A DNA stretch of 60,516 nt from Nemertoderma westbladi (GCA_032718475.1 JAUCBJ010006191.1:1-60516); one strand, 5' to 3'. Numbered from the stretch's first letter, positions 42,678 to 54,946 are shown. The notes: generated from the sequence alone by a model not told the origin. Made by a program: numbers and translations.

Positions 42678-43992
42678 GTAGGTTACTCGTGGGTGCGGAT
42701 CTATGCCTTCAACAACAAACGCAATTTCATTTTTTATGTATTTTTATTTTAATTACTTCTGTGAGCCTCAGTTTATCATATATTGATTAGTTCATCTTAT
42801 TAATAGATTGTAAATTTAGTTTGAAGGCTGTGGGGCGAGCCATGGAATCTGTGAGCCTTTGCATACAGTTTAGTGCCAAAAGGGAATTTTTTTCAAATTC
42901 GTGTTTAGAAAGATTATAAAATTTTTAGAATTACAGTCAATATCAATCACAGGAGTTTTGCAAATCAGTGTTAACTGTTCTCATACTTTGATCTCTAAAA
43001 CTGTAAGTGTCTATTTAACTGTATACTAAAAGCAAAGATTCCAGATTATAGCAAAGTCCCAATAACGTGTATGAATTACAATGGCAAAGTTCCGGGATCA
43101 TTAGGGGTAGATATGGTAACTCTTATTCACTATCACTAGTATAGGGATCATAGCGGAATCCCGCCTCTACTATGCATTAACGACTCGCAGTAATGTGCCG
43201 ATTTAACGTTAATAGATAATTACTGCTATTATTATTATTAATGGGGCATTTTGTGAGATTGAACCTGAAAGTGCGTGCCTTTTATATTTGGCGAGATCAT
43301 TATTGCCATTTCCGTTTAATTTATTGGGAGCAGAATGATGTCGAGCTGTGGGTTTCTCCGGTACAAAGTTCTCGACTTTTGGGTAAGATGTTTTGGCAAG
43401 ATATGCTATAATATACAATGCTCACTTAACACGCGAGGCATCATACAATCTCTGTCGGTACATCCGATTTCCTAAACCCAGCACCACCCTGCATGCACGA
43501 CGTATGAGTCTTTCCGGCCTCTACTATTGTATAACTGGTCATCCTGTGCATGATCTCGTCCGATCGCAGCCGGCCGCCAGGGTGAAATGTGGTGATCAGC
43601 TATTGACCTGATTGGGGATGTGCATGAATGATCGCAACGCCGCGGGCGACAATGCAGCCTAGTGTAGTTGTGTGCCGATATATGTATGCAGAGAGGAAAT
43701 CCATTGTGATTATTTCTTGACATTTTTGCCCGTGGGTTAATTATTTATTGATCGATTTTAGGGGAATAGAGAAACGCCCTATATTTTCTCCACTATCCAT
43801 CATCTTGTTCCGTTTCCTTAAATATAAACGTCGGGCAAACCTTATCTCAGCAGGGAAACAATACAAAGGGGTTATTCCCTTCTTATTCATTCCCTGCTGA
43901 ATAATGGAGCGATTGATTGCTCGGCAAACATCAGCAAATAGTTTTTGCGGTGTTTTCGTTCTGTCAGTGGGATTGCAATTTATTAATTTCAG
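42678..43992 (+). other. Dynein intron (1,315 bp)
   Basis: Starts GTAGGT and ends AATTTCAG. A part of dispersed repeat R3 (CTGTGGGGCGAGCCATGG) lies at 42829-42860. No other element recognised. Confidence 0.8.
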
Positions 43993-44173
43993 GCAAATAG
44001 TGACCGCTCGCGACCGGGTTAAGAATGGCTTAACAAAACTCATTGAGACAAACGGACTAATAGCTGAGATGGAGGTGGAACTAAAGGAGTTAGAACCGAT
44101 TCTTAAGGTCAAAAGTGCCGATACCGATAAACTTATGGTGAAATTGGCTGTCGATCAAGAGAAGGCAGACCAG
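43993..44173 (+). CDS. Axonemal dynein heavy chain, exon 3 visible (stalk coiled coil 1)
   Basis: Encodes QIVTARDRVKNGLTKL, then LIAEMEVELKELEPIL and VDQEKADQ, the first part of the ascending stalk helix (CC1). Acceptor TAATTTCAG, donor CAG|GTTAGA. It ends at a codon boundary, and the next exon continues with [10 protein letters not shown]. Confidence 0.95.
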
Positions 44174-44643
44174 GTTAGACATTCGTTAGAACATGTTGGT
44201 ATGCACACTAACTTAGGGTGGTGGTGGCCAATTTTAATAATAAACCTTCAATTCTTAATCAATTAAACTCATTTAATATTTATTATGGTTATATTTACGA
44301 AGTGTATCTTATCATGTTTGCAAACTATATGTTTAGCACCGTTTATGCCAATATATGACATAACGGCGGCCTCAGCGCTGAACCGGTCTAGCCGGCATTA
44401 AATTTAATCAGTAGGTACCTTAAATTTTGGTGCACGTACGTCTTCGGGCAGAGCGCTATTCGCCGGAGAAACCCAGAGATACGAGTGAACACCGGATTAA
44501 TCCAGACGACCCGAAAATAAGCTGCACCATATGACCATAGTATTTTAGCTCTTCTGTTAAATGTGTGCTAACCGAAAAACTAGGGTAACTTAAATTTGAT
44601 GAGGTAATTTATTGTTGAAGTTAATTTTTCCGTTTTTTTTTAG
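44174..44643 (+). other. Dynein intron (470 bp)
   Basis: GTTAGA donor and a T-rich acceptor TTTTTTTTAG. No recognised element inside. Confidence 0.85.
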
Positions 44644-44879
44644 GTGAAGTCTGTGGTGGCTGAGGACGAGGCCATGGCGAGAGTGAAGGCGGAGGAGACC
44701 GAGGCCATTGCAAAGGATGCGCAGAGAGACCTCGATCAAGCACTGCCAGTACTGGAAGCTGCCGTAAAGGCTCTTGATTCCTTGGATAAGAGCGATATAT
44801 CCGAAGTAAAGGCCTTCGCTAAACCTCCGGAGTTGGTGCAGACAGTCATGGAAGCTGTATGCGTATTATTGGGGTCTAA
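44644..44879 (+). CDS. Axonemal dynein heavy chain, exon 4 visible (CC1 and entry to MTBD)
   Basis: Encodes [50 protein letters not shown] and [19 protein letters not shown]. This is the distal part of stalk coiled coil 1 and the KPP turn leading into the microtubule-binding domain. It ends with AA of a Lys codon before GTTAGT, and the next exon supplies the third base, giving SK-PDW. Confidence 0.95.
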
Positions 44880-45478
44880 GTTAGTTAATACAATTATCGT
44901 ATTCTTATATAGAACAGATCTGCCAAATCCATTAATTATTAGATTGGGTGTAGTTTTTAATACTTAATAATTTTTATCTAAAATCCTATGTTTGTAAAAA
45001 ATTACACCAGGGTCAATAAGCTTAAAAGTGGCCAATGGTTTGTCCGGAAGTTACGATATAATTTTAAATGCTTTAATTTATTCGTATATAATAAAGTTAT
45101 TATTTTGTAGCTAATTTATTTGCGCAGCTTACGCACTAAAAATTATCAAAATCTGTAAAGGCAGTCAAAAGATATGCCCCATTAAAGACTGAAATATCGT
45201 GAAAATCAGTTGTCCCTTACATGACACGACCACAAACAACTGTAAATTTTATCACTCCAAGTGGCAAATAAGCTGAAGTGGCAATGAAGTGCGCAACGAT
45301 CATAATTATGAATGTGTGTAGGAGATATGATGTCTACTAGTTAGTATTCTTTGTATTTTACATAGTGTGACAGATCATTTCAAAAATATTATATTTTCTT
45401 TCAATATCATCCATGGAAGATAGTTAAAGAAATTTGCAAATAAATAATGTTTTGTTCATTTACTTCCCTTGTTTTTAG
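44880..45478 (+). other. Dynein intron (599 bp)
   Basis: GTTAGT donor and TTGTTTTTAG acceptor. A+T-rich, no recognised element. Confidence 0.85.
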
Positions 45479-45641
45479 ACCTGATTGGGATTCGTCTAAG
45501 AAGCTCCTCAGTGATCCCAACTTTATTAAACGGCTGGCTGATTACGATAAAGATAATGTCCCGGACTCTTTGCTAAAGAAACTCAAGAAGTACATCGACA
45601 ATCCAAAGTTTACTCCAGAACAAGTCGAGAAAGTGTCCAAG
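45479..45641 (+). CDS. Axonemal dynein heavy chain, exon 5 visible (microtubule-binding domain)
   Basis: Encodes PDWDSSKKLLSDPNFIKRL, YDKDNVPDSLLKKLKKYI and NPKFTPEQVEKVSK, the core of the small microtubule-binding domain at the tip of the stalk. Donor AAG|GTAAGG. The exon ends at a codon boundary, and the continuation ACKSLCMWVRAM lies 8.0 kb further on. Confidence 0.96.
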
Positions 45642-45971
45642 GTAAGGATCTCCAAGGAAACAGTTCTAGAATAAGTATTACACTTCCGTTAGCGAGTTAG
45701 CAATAATTTGGTAAATGTATTCTACTCGAATTGTAGACGTCAATAATATAACATTTATTGACAAAAGGTTTATTAATACAAATTTTATTTTCTGTCTGTC
45801 TGTCGGAATGTCTGTCTGTCTGTTGAAATTTTGTATACCAATTTAAAAATTAATTTCATTCGAATAAATCGATTTAATGAAAGTTGTTCGATTTAATTTT
45901 CAAGTTTAAATTTAAATATAAATAAAAATGTTCATATGAAATACTTCTTGTAATGTCATTGTTTTGAAGAT

Positions 45972-48900
45972 TATGTCGAGAAGGTTGTCGAGTGGTTGTC
46001 GAGTGGTTGTCAAGTGGTTGTCGAATGGTTGTCGAGTGGTTGTCGAGTGGTTGTCGAGTGGTTGTCGAGTGGTTGTCGAGTGGTTGTCGAGTGGTTGTCG
46101 AGTGGTTGTCGAGTGGTTGTCGAGTGGTTGTCGAGTGGTTGTCGAATGGTTGTCGAGTGGTTGTCGAGTGGTTGTCGAGTGGTTATCGAGTGGTTGTCAA
46201 GTTGTTGTCGAGTTGTTGTCGAGTGGTTGTCGAGTGGTTGTCGAGTAGGTTGTCGAAAAGGTTGTCGAGTGGTTATCGAGTGGTTGTCAAGTTGTTGTCG
46301 AGTTGTTGTCGAGTGGTTGTCGAGTGGTTGTCGAGTAGGTTGTCGAAAAGGTTGTCGAGTGGTTGTCGAGTGGTTGTCGAGTGGTTGTCAAGTGGTTGTC
46401 GAATGGTTGTCGAGTGGTTGTCGAGTGGTTGTCGAGTGGTTATCGAGTGGTTGTCAAGTTGTTGTCGAGTTGTTGTCGAATGGTTGTCGAGTGGTTGTCG
46501 AGTGGTTGTCGAGTGGTTGTCGAGTGGTTGTCAAGTGGTTGTCGAATGGTTGTCGAGTGGTTGTCGAGTGGTTGTCGAGTGGTTATCGAGTGGTTGTCAA
46601 GTTGTTGTCGAGTGGTTGTCGAGTGGTTGTCGAGTGGTTGTCGAGTGGTTGTCGAGTAGGTTGTCGAAAAGGTTGTCGAGTGGTTGTCGAGTGGTTGTCG
46701 AGTGGTTGTCGAGTGGTTGTCGAGTGGTTGTCGAGTGGTTGTCGAGTAGGTTGTCGAAAAGGTTGTCGAGTGGTTGTCGAGTGGTTGTTGAGTGGTTGTC
46801 GAGTAGGTTGTCGAAAAGGTTGTCGAGTGGTTGTCGAGTGGTTATCGAGTGGTTGTCAAGTTGTTGTCGAGTTGTTGTCGAGTGGTTGTCGAGTGGTTGT
46901 CGAGTGGTTGTCGAGTGGTTGTCGAGCGGTTGTCGAGTAGGTTGTCGAGTGGTTGCCGAGTGGTTGTCGAGTGGTTGTCGAGTGGTTGCCGAGTGGTTGT
47001 CGAGTGGTTGTCGAGTGGTTGTCGAGTGGTTGTCGAGTGGTTGTCGATTAGGTTGTCGAAAGGTTGTCGAGTGGTTGTCGAGTGGTTGTCGAGTAGGTTG
47101 TCGAATAGGTTGTCGAGTGGTTGTCGAAAGGTTGTCGAGTGGTTGTCGAGTGGTTGTCGAGTGGTTGTCGAGTAGGTTGTCGAAAAGGTTGTCGAGCGGT
47201 TGTCGAAAAGGTTGTCGAGTGGTTGTCGAGTGGTTGTCGATTAGGTTGTCGAAAAGTTTGTCGAGTGGTTGTCGAGTAGGTTGTCGAAAAGGTTGTCGAG
47301 TGGTTGTCGAAAAGGTTGTAGAGTGGTTGTGGAGTGGTTGTCGAGTGGTTGTCGAGTGGTTGTCGAGTGGTTGTCGAGTGGTTGTCGAGTGGTTGCCGAG
47401 TGGTTGTCGAGTGGTTGTCGAGTGGTTGCCGAGTGGTTGCCGAGTGGTTGCCGAGTGGTTGCCGAGTGGTTGTCGAGTGGTTGCCGAGTGGTTGTCGAGT
47501 GGTTGTCGAGTGGTTGTCGAGTGGTTGTCGAGTGGTTGTCGAGTGGTTGTCGTGTGGTTGTCGAGTGGTTGTCGAGTGGTTGCCGAGTGGTTGTCGAGTG
47601 GATGTCGAGTGGTTGCCGAGTGGTTGCCGAGTGGTTGCCGAGTGGTTGCCGAGTGTTTGCCGAGTGGTTGTCGAGTGGTTGCCGAGTGGTTGTCGAGTGG
47701 TTGCCGAGTGGTTGTCGAGTGGTTGTCGTGTGGTTGTCGTGTGGTTGTCGAGTGGTTGTCGAGTGGTTGCCGAGTGGTTGTCGAGTGGTTGTCGAGTGGT
47801 TGTCGAGTGGTTGTCGAGTAGGTTGTCGAGTGGTTGTCGAGTGGTTGTCGAGTGGTTGCCGAGTGGTTGTCGAGTGGTTATCGAGTGGTTGTCAAGTTGT
47901 TGTCGAGTGGTTGTCGAGTGGTTGTCGAGTGGTTGTCGAGTGGTTGTCGAGTAGGTTGTCGAAAAGGTTGTCGAGTGGTTGTCGAGTGGTTGTCGAGTGG
48001 TTGTCGAGTGGTTGCCGAGTGGTTGTCGAGTGGTTGTCGAGTAGGTTGTCGAGTGGTTGTCGAGTGGTTGTCGAGTAGGTTGTCGAAAAGGTTGTCGAGT
48101 GGTTGTCGAGTAGGTTGTCGAGTGGTTGTCGAGTGGTTGTCGAGTAGGTTGTCGAAAAGGTTGTCGAAAGGTTGTCGAGTGGTTGTCGAGTGGTTGTCGA
48201 GTGGTTGTCGAGTAGGTTGTCGAGTGGTTGTCGAAAGGTTGTCGAGTGGTTGTCGAGTGGTTGTCGAGTAGGTTGTCGAAAAGGTTGTCGAGTGGTTGTC
48301 GAAAAGGTTGTCGAGTGGTTGTGGAGTGGTTGTCGAGTGGTTGTCGAGTGGTTGTCGGGTGGTTGTCGAGTGGTTGTCGTGTGGTTGTCGAGTGGTTGTC
48401 GAGTGGTTGCCGAGTGGTTGTCGAGTGGTTGTCGAGTGGTTGCCGAGTGGTTGCCGAGTGGTTGCCGAGTGGTTGTCGAGTGGTTGCCGAGTGGTTGTCG
48501 AGTGGTTGTCGAGTAGGTTGCCGAGTGGTTGCCGAGTGGTTGTCGAGTGGTTGCCGAGTGGTTGTCGAGTGGTTGTCGAGTGGTTGTCGAGTGGTTGTCG
48601 AGCGGTTGTCGAGTAGGTTGTCGTGTGGTTGTCGAGTGGTTGTCGAGTGGTTGCCGAGTGGTTGTCGAGTGGATGTCGAGTGGTTGCCGAGTGGTTGCCG
48701 AGTGGTTGCCGAGTGGTTGCCGAGTGTTTGCCGAGTGGTTGTCGAGTGGTTGCCGAGTGGTTGTCGAGTGGTTGCCGAGTGGTTGTCGAGTGGTTGTCGT
48801 GTGGTTGTCGTGTGGTTGTCGAGTGGTTGTCGAGTGGTTGCCGAGTGGTTGTCGAGTGGTTGTCGAGTGGTTGCCGAGTGGTTGCCGAGTGGTTGCCGAG

Positions 48901-50090
48901 TGGTTGTCGAGTGGTTGTCGAGTGGTTGCCGAGTGGTTGTCGAGTGGTTGTCGAGTGGTTGTCGAGTGGTTGTCGAGTGGTTGTCGAGTGGTTGCCGAGT
49001 GGTTGCCGAGTGGTTGTCGAGCGGTTGTCGAGTGGTTGTCGAGTGGTTGTCGAGTGGTTGTCGAGTGGTTGCCGAGTGGTTGTCGAGTGGTTGCCGAGTG
49101 GTTGTCGAGTGGTTGTCGAGTGGTTGTCGAGTGGTTGTCGAGTGGTTGTCGAGTGGTTGCCGAGTGGTTGTCGAGTGGTTGTCGAGTGGTTGTCGAGTGG
49201 TTGTCGAGTGGTTGTCGAGTGGTTGTCGAGTGGTTGTCGAGTGGTTGTCGAGTGGTTGCCGAGTGGTTGCCGAGGGGTTGTCGAGTAGGTTGTCGAGTGG
49301 TTGTCGAGTGGTTGCCGAGTGGTTGTCGAGTGGTTGTCGAGTGGTTGTCGAGTGGTTGTCGAGCGGTTGTCGAGTGGTTGTCGAGTGGTTGTCGAGTGGT
49401 TGTCGAGTGGTTGCCGAGTGGTTGTCGAGTGGTTGTCGAGTGGTTGTCGAGTGGTTGTCGAGTGGTTGTCGAGTGGTTGTCGAGTGGTTGTCGAGTGGTT
49501 GTCGAGTGGTTGTCGAGTGGTTGTCGAGTGGTTGTCGAGTGGTTGTCGAGTGGTTGTCGAGTGGTTGCCGAGTGGTTGTCGAGTGGTTGTCGAGTGGTTG
49601 TCGAGTGGTTGTCGAGTGGTTGTCGAGTGGTTGTCGAGTGGTTGTCGAGTGGTTGCCGAGTGGTTGCCGAGTGGTTGTCGAGTGGTTGTCGAGTGGTTGT
49701 CGAGTGGTTGTCGAGTGGTTGTCGAGTGGTTGTCGAGTGGTTGTCGAGTGGTTGTCGAGTGGTTGCCGAGTGGTTGTCGAGTGGTTGTCGAGTGGTTGCC
49801 GAGTGGTTGTCGAGTAGGTTGTCGAGTGGTTGTCGAGTGGTTGTCGAGTGGTTGTCGAGTGGTTGTCGAGTGGTTGTCGAGTGGTTGCCGAGTGGTTGTC
49901 GAGTGGTTGCCGAGTGGTTGTCGAGTGGTTGCCGAGTGGTTGTCGAGTGGTTGTCGAGTAGGTTGTCGAGTGGTTGTCGAGTAGGTTGTCGAGTGGTTGT
50001 CGTGTGGTTGTCGAGTGGTTGCCGAGTGGTTGTCGAGTAGGTTGTCGAGTGGTTGTCGAGTGGTTGTCGAGTAGGTTGTCGAGTAGCCAA
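45972..50090. repeat. 11-bp minisatellite, about 4.1 kb
   Basis: Several hundred units of GTCGAGTGGTT. Common variants are GCCGAGTGGTT, 12-bp GTCGAGTAGGTT and GTCGAAAAGGTT, and units with TATCGAG or TCAAG. The + strand is very rich in G and T. A period of 11 gives an 11-residue (33-bp) protein period, for example RVVVEWLSSGC, and long false frames on both strands, up to 732 codons. GCCGAG units are concentrated after about 46950. The region before is rich in GTAGGTTGTCGAAAAGG units. Confidence 0.97.
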
Positions 50091-51210
50091 TTCTCGCAGT
50101 TAAATCATCAAGTTATTTATTTTATGCATTTACTTATTCATACCACGTTATGGTTGCTATAGATATTTTATGATTTTTGATCGATAAGTCTGTGAATTCT
50201 TTGTGATGGACAACGAGTCTGTTAATGAAACATTGTCAATTTTGTCATGGCAACATGAGATTTAAGGAATTCAGATTAGATTGGAAATGGATTGAGTTTA
50301 TGATTGACAAGTGACATCATCGTCTTCGTTAGTATTGATGGATACAATAAGGGCGCCCGACGCTTTGTACATTGCGTTAGGCGGGGGTAGGTTAATTACC
50401 TATGGCTGTAGGATGAGAAACTGCGGTATGAATTTCAATTGAAGCTTCAATGTTTTTAACAGAGTAAGTTAATACCTCAGTTAAATGCGTGAGATCGACT
50501 AGCTAATTCTCCAGGGAGATTTTCAACTCACCCATATCATTTTACTCTAACAAATGAGTTATTATAGCCGTCTGTCTGTATATAACAAAGCAGATTCACA
50601 CAGCCTGAATAAATGTCGCATATATCTTTAGCAACTTGTTCTCACATTTTACTATACCATTTGTATTTTCCACTAACTTAATTAAGATTTTTACCAACTG
50701 TTAAAATTGTTTACTATTTACCAATTTTTTCCCCTTTACCAAGTTTTTAGTATCAACTAGAAAACCATCAAGCTGGCTTTAAACGAAACTGCCTTTTGTG
50801 CACAAAATCAAATAAATCACCACAATATCAATAACATCAAGAATAATATTTTTTTGAGGGTCCCTCTCTCCTACAAGAACTTCCTACCTCTAGAGAGGTA
50901 GTTTCGTTATAACGTCTGGAAAACTAGCGGGACTGGCTTAATATATTTTATGGCACTTTCGTTAAACCTCCAGGGTTGTAAATTTAACAATACTTTCTAA
51001 AACAACTGACATCAGTTCACAGATTCAAGCGAAGATACATGGTGAAGAATCAAAAGCGAAACAATGGCTAACTATTGGCTCTGGTTTATGATTTTTTCTC
51101 CCGAATAGAATATCTACTGAAATTTATTTAATATTAAACTATATACAAATTAATAATTAATAATATAATAAGTAATCATGTACGATATAACAACATTAAT
51201 TTCGTTTCTT
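50091..51210. other. Intronic stretch, no recognised feature
   Basis: A+T-rich, without gene, RNA gene or recognised repeat. Confidence 0.4.
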
Positions 51211-51214
51211 CCAT

Positions 51215-52900
51215 GCTTGAAATGCATTTAACATTGCAGGGCTGTGGAATGCGCCGTTTTTGTGGAGATCATGCTCCGTTTTTTTTATTCAACACCTATA
51301 GGGGCCATGCAATGTTGATTGTACGCAATTCTGAGGAGGTTTTATTCCCACAGGAGGGAACAACACAATCACAATGCGACCTACTTGCACTGCAGGTAGA
51401 CGCAGTCCACGCAGTCCTACCCCGGATTCACAAACTACGGCGGCCCACAACTACACAGAACTGGTACGCTGATGATGCAGGAGAGGTGGAGTTCGATGCA
51501 TTTAGAGACTGGCTGGATGATCTCATTAGGTGGGGCACTGGCTCGGCTACTACCTGAACCAATGGAAGTCATTCCTAGTCGTGAATGAACAGGACCGCAT
51601 AGCAGCAGAATTATAATTTGCATATTTTTGGATTTTGCCTTCGTTCCCTCGGAGGCTTTATAGGGTGTGGGGAGGATGAGACAATATATGTTCGCACTAA
51701 AGTATGTCCATGGGTCACATCAGTAAACCGTCTCACTGCGGTAGCAAAAACTGAGCCACAAGCAGCACTTTCAGCAATTGTGAAGTCACTGCAATGCGAA
51801 TGGGGTTATCTCCTTCGGGTGTCTCCAGGTGCTGCAGCTGAGTTTCAACTATTAGAGGAGGTCATAGCTTCAGGTTCTTGCCACTAGTCACCAATGCCAG
51901 TGTTTCCCATCTGGATCGGGACCTATACTCCCTTCCTGCCTGCCTTGGAGGTTTGGGTATCCACAATCCAACAGGTATTGGGCCTCTTGCATGTGGGTAG
52001 GGGGTGTCTTATTCAGGCACGTCAGTGATCCATGATGTCATCCTCGGTAAGTCAGAATATATCACCAGCACCCACGAGACAATGTTAAAAATAGTGCAAG
52101 CAGAGGGGCGAGCAATTCAAGAATACGAGAACAAGGTACTGTATAAACAGATTACTTAAACCTTCCTTGAAACACACCCAGCAAAGATTAAGGTAATTGA
52201 GCGCTCAGTCGAAGGAAAAACGTCTTCATGTCTACAGTTTTGACCATTGAGAGGCATCGCTTCAACTTGTCCACCCGGGAATTCGTGCCTCAGATACGCT
52301 CTCTCACTGGATGCTCTCCCTTCGCATTGTGATGGATGTGGCGAACTATTCTCAGTTGATCACCCTCTAAACTATAAAGCAGGAGGATGATGTGATAAGG
52401 CGTCACAATGAGGTACGCGATGCACATGGGGACTTATCAGCTCTTCAGCAGCTTATCTGCTCAGTGAGGTACAAAGTGAACCAATAGTACGAGGTGTATG
52501 TCAACCACAGATCTAGGCATTGTTTGACTTCAAGGTCATGAACCTGGACGCCAGGTTATACCATGGTGGCACCCCATCATCTGTTCTAGCTGAGACTGAA
52601 GATGCCAAGTCCGGTAAAGTCCCAACGTGTTTGTGAGGCAAAGGTGGCCCTTTACACCTTTGATATATTATGTTGATGGTTTTCCAGGGAGAGAAGCTTC
52701 TCGATTCCTAAAGAACCTCGGAGAACTATACTCTCAAGAAAGTGGGACATGTAGATTGTAGTAGTAATTGGGTGGGTAAGGGCACAGGAGGGTGCCGCAG
52801 CAGGGTTAAGGTTAACAGTTCAGGGATGAATTAGAGAGTTGGGATTTTGTCGACTCTGGTTTATGAAGGTCTAATGTACATGACGAAGTAATGTAATTTC
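51215..52900 (+). mobile_element. Decayed reverse-transcriptase element
   Basis: The first frame (51213-51557) has EGTTQSQCDLLALQVDAV, where the usual form of this RT type has QGDPLAM, then the catalytic WYADDAGE. After frame changes a second part (51699-51880) has WVTSVNRLTAVAKTEPQAAL and CEWGYLLRVSPGAAAEF, and a third near 51925 has SLPACLGGLGIHNPTG. This order matches a reverse-transcriptase protein type widespread in invertebrate genomes. I cannot fix its clade from memory. At least three frameshifts or stops make it inactive. No termini were identified, so the limits are approximate. Confidence 0.7.
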
Positions 52901-53640
52901 TCGCATAGTGATAAAATTTATGTTCTACATTTTTCCCATGCAATGAGTCACTGTTAGTTGTTTATATGAATATAGCAAAATGCGTTCACAATAGATTCAG
53001 AAAATTCAAGAAAAGCAGGAATTGTTCCAGGTTTTGGTATAATATCAAGAATAAAGCGGAGGTTCACGTTTGGGCGCGTGTAAAAATGGAAATGGGTTGA
53101 TATCGAATGACATTTTTAATGATTACAGAATCCCCAATGACATGCCTGGGAGGATATCATTAATTGCGTATCCCAATCGGTATGCTTATAAGCATTGGTA
53201 TAAGGTTGCGATTCACTGACGCATAGGTTTCAGCTGCGGTGGCTATACACTATTATTTTACGGAAAACGTTGTGGCATATAATGTGATACATTCCCATCT
53301 ACGGTCGTGGATCGAATTCCATATGAAATCCTACTCATCCGGACTCTGTCAAAATAAGAGCAGAAATGTCAACATTTTCGGTGAATTATAGAATATTTGG
53401 ATTTAGCCATTATTTATAATAAAATCAATCCTATATAAAATGTATAAAGAAAGAGATTACCAACCATGGTTCAGAGGCATCTGTCTATGCATATTTACTA
53501 ATAGACAGATTTACTATGCATATGCACTATGCATATTTAAATTCGAGATTTGGATCGAGATATTACTATTTTTTTCCTTTGATAATAACAAACTATTATG
53601 CTTGGCAGCTGGTATTCCCTTATATTTTTTTAATTTCTAG
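52901..53640. other. Intronic stretch before exon 6
   Basis: No element recognised. It ends with the T-rich acceptor TTAATTTCTAG. Confidence 0.45.
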
Positions 53641-53808
53641 GCGTGTAAATCATTGTGTATGTGGGTTCGAGCTATGGATACGTACGGGAAAGTCTTTCGC
53701 ACAGTTGAACCAAAGCGTGTGAAGCTTGCCCAAGCGCGCAAGGAGCTGGCTGGGGTCATGTCTACACTCAAGGAGAAGCAAGATAAACTGGCTGAAGTAG
53801 AGGCCCAG
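53641..53808 (+). CDS. Axonemal dynein heavy chain, exon 6 visible (MTBD end and coiled coil 2)
   Basis: Encodes ACKSLCMWVRAMDTYGKVF, VEPKRVKLAQARKEL and STLKEKQDKLAEVEAQ: the last helix of the microtubule-binding domain and the start of the descending stalk helix (CC2). Both ends are at codon boundaries (donor CAG|GTAATG). Confidence 0.96.
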
Positions 53809-54817
53809 GTAATGGGTTATACATTTTATTTATTTTGGTTTTATATATATGTAGCATGTAGGTATATTTTTGTTCCATTAATTGCTTTATATTAGTTTAT
53901 TTAATTAAATATATATTGTCCCGCAATCGGTGAAATATTACTTTTATTCATAATTAACTTTATGCGAATCATAATATATCCTTTTTCGTTATCTGTAACT
54001 GTAAGTAGGCCCTAGTTAGTTTCAGTAACACAAGCACTCAGAATTGGTGGTGAGTTAGGCAAGCGGAAAATCGTTACCTTTATTTTGGGGGTTGACGGAA
54101 TCACAATTCATCCCTCTCCAGGGGAAAATCGACGTAAATAACAGCTGATTACTCTGATTAGATTACTGTAACCTGTTCTATTGACTTGAGTTTATTGTTT
54201 TGGTTAGAATAACGTGTCACTGTAACCTGCTCCTTTCCCTTAATTAATAATTTGACATTGAGACGAACTATTAATTAGCCGAGACATGATTTCAGTTAAG
54301 GACACAGTAATGTTTTGCTGTATCGAACACGCGATTTGAGTGAAGCAAATTCGGTAATGTTCGGTTCGGTAATGGTAAATTTGCTGGGGTAATAATGATA
54401 ATAAAAACGCTATGAGTATGCCGAGCGTTGAAAAGCGCTATATAAATAACCAATATTATTATTATTATTATAATTAATACATCTATCTCTAAGTAAGCTA
54501 TCTAAATGTTTCCGACTTTATAGACTAGTTCCTATCAATTTCTGAAATGTTGCAATATATGCAAAATGTTAATTCGGAATGTTATGTCATGGTAAACAGT
54601 GGTTTCCTGTGCCATCTGCTTTCTCAATATAATTTATAGGGAGAGGAGGGGGTATCAGCCTTTAGTCTGTTTATGGAAATTCTAATAACATCCGTAATGT
54701 ACGGCTCACTGCTTTCGGAGACATAATCTACTTTGTACTAAAGTTTGCCAGATGTTCAATTTGCTTTAATGTGGTAATTTATTTATTCAGATACTTGTTT
54801 ATTTATGATGATTTTAG
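53809..54817 (+). other. Dynein intron (1,009 bp) with repeat pieces
   Basis: Contains dispersed repeat R4 (54190-54300: GTTTTGGTTAGAATAA, AACCTGCTCCTTTCCCTTAA, ATTAATTAGCCGAGAC) and the very end of an L2-type LINE (54403-54475: GAAAAGCGCTATATAAATAA followed by an ATT repeat). Confidence 0.8.
54403..54475 (+). mobile_element. 3' tail of an L2-like LINE
   Basis: GAAAAGCGCTATATAAATAA then (ATT)n. This is the common terminal hairpin and tail of L2-type LINEs. No coding part remains. Confidence 0.7.
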
Positions 54818-54946
54818 ATCGCGTTGCTACAGCAACAGTACGATGAGAGTCTGGCTGAGAAGGACCGTCTGAGTAAGAAGATGTCGCAGACTGCAGCCAG
54901 ACTACGTCGGGCCGGTAAACTAACCGCTGCCCTGGGAGACGAACAG
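54818..54946 (+). CDS. Axonemal dynein heavy chain, exon 7 visible (end of coiled coil 2)
   Basis: Encodes IALLQQQYDESLAEKDRL and RLRRAGKLTAALGDEQ, the end of stalk coiled coil 2 just before AAA5. Acceptor GATTTTAG and donor CAG|GTTGGT, phase 0 on both sides. In this family the next exon would start with a segment like VRW, but no such exon is seen up to the end of the window. The next intron is therefore at least 5.5 kb, or the gene is broken. Confidence 0.95.

Larger units (their letters stand above)
45642..53640 (+). other. Dynein intron (7,999 bp) with minisatellite and RT relic
   Basis: Splits the microtubule-binding domain between VEKVSK and ACKSLC, in phase 0. It holds a 4.1 kb array of an 11-bp unit (45972-50090), a decayed reverse-transcriptase element (about 51215-52900) and otherwise A+T-rich DNA. 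(GTCT)n is seen at about 45794-45822. No coding exon is missing, as the two flanking exons are contiguous in the family. Confidence 0.9.

Noticed and set aside
43741-44112. 123-codon frame on the - strand
   Set aside because: It is the complement of dynein exon 3 and its flanks. The + strand exon has family identity and splice sites.
45992-50090. Open frames of 609 and 732 codons with RVVVEWLSSGC or TTTRQPLDNHS repeats
   Set aside because: They are a by-product of the 11-bp array in a dynein intron and overlap in many frames on both strands.
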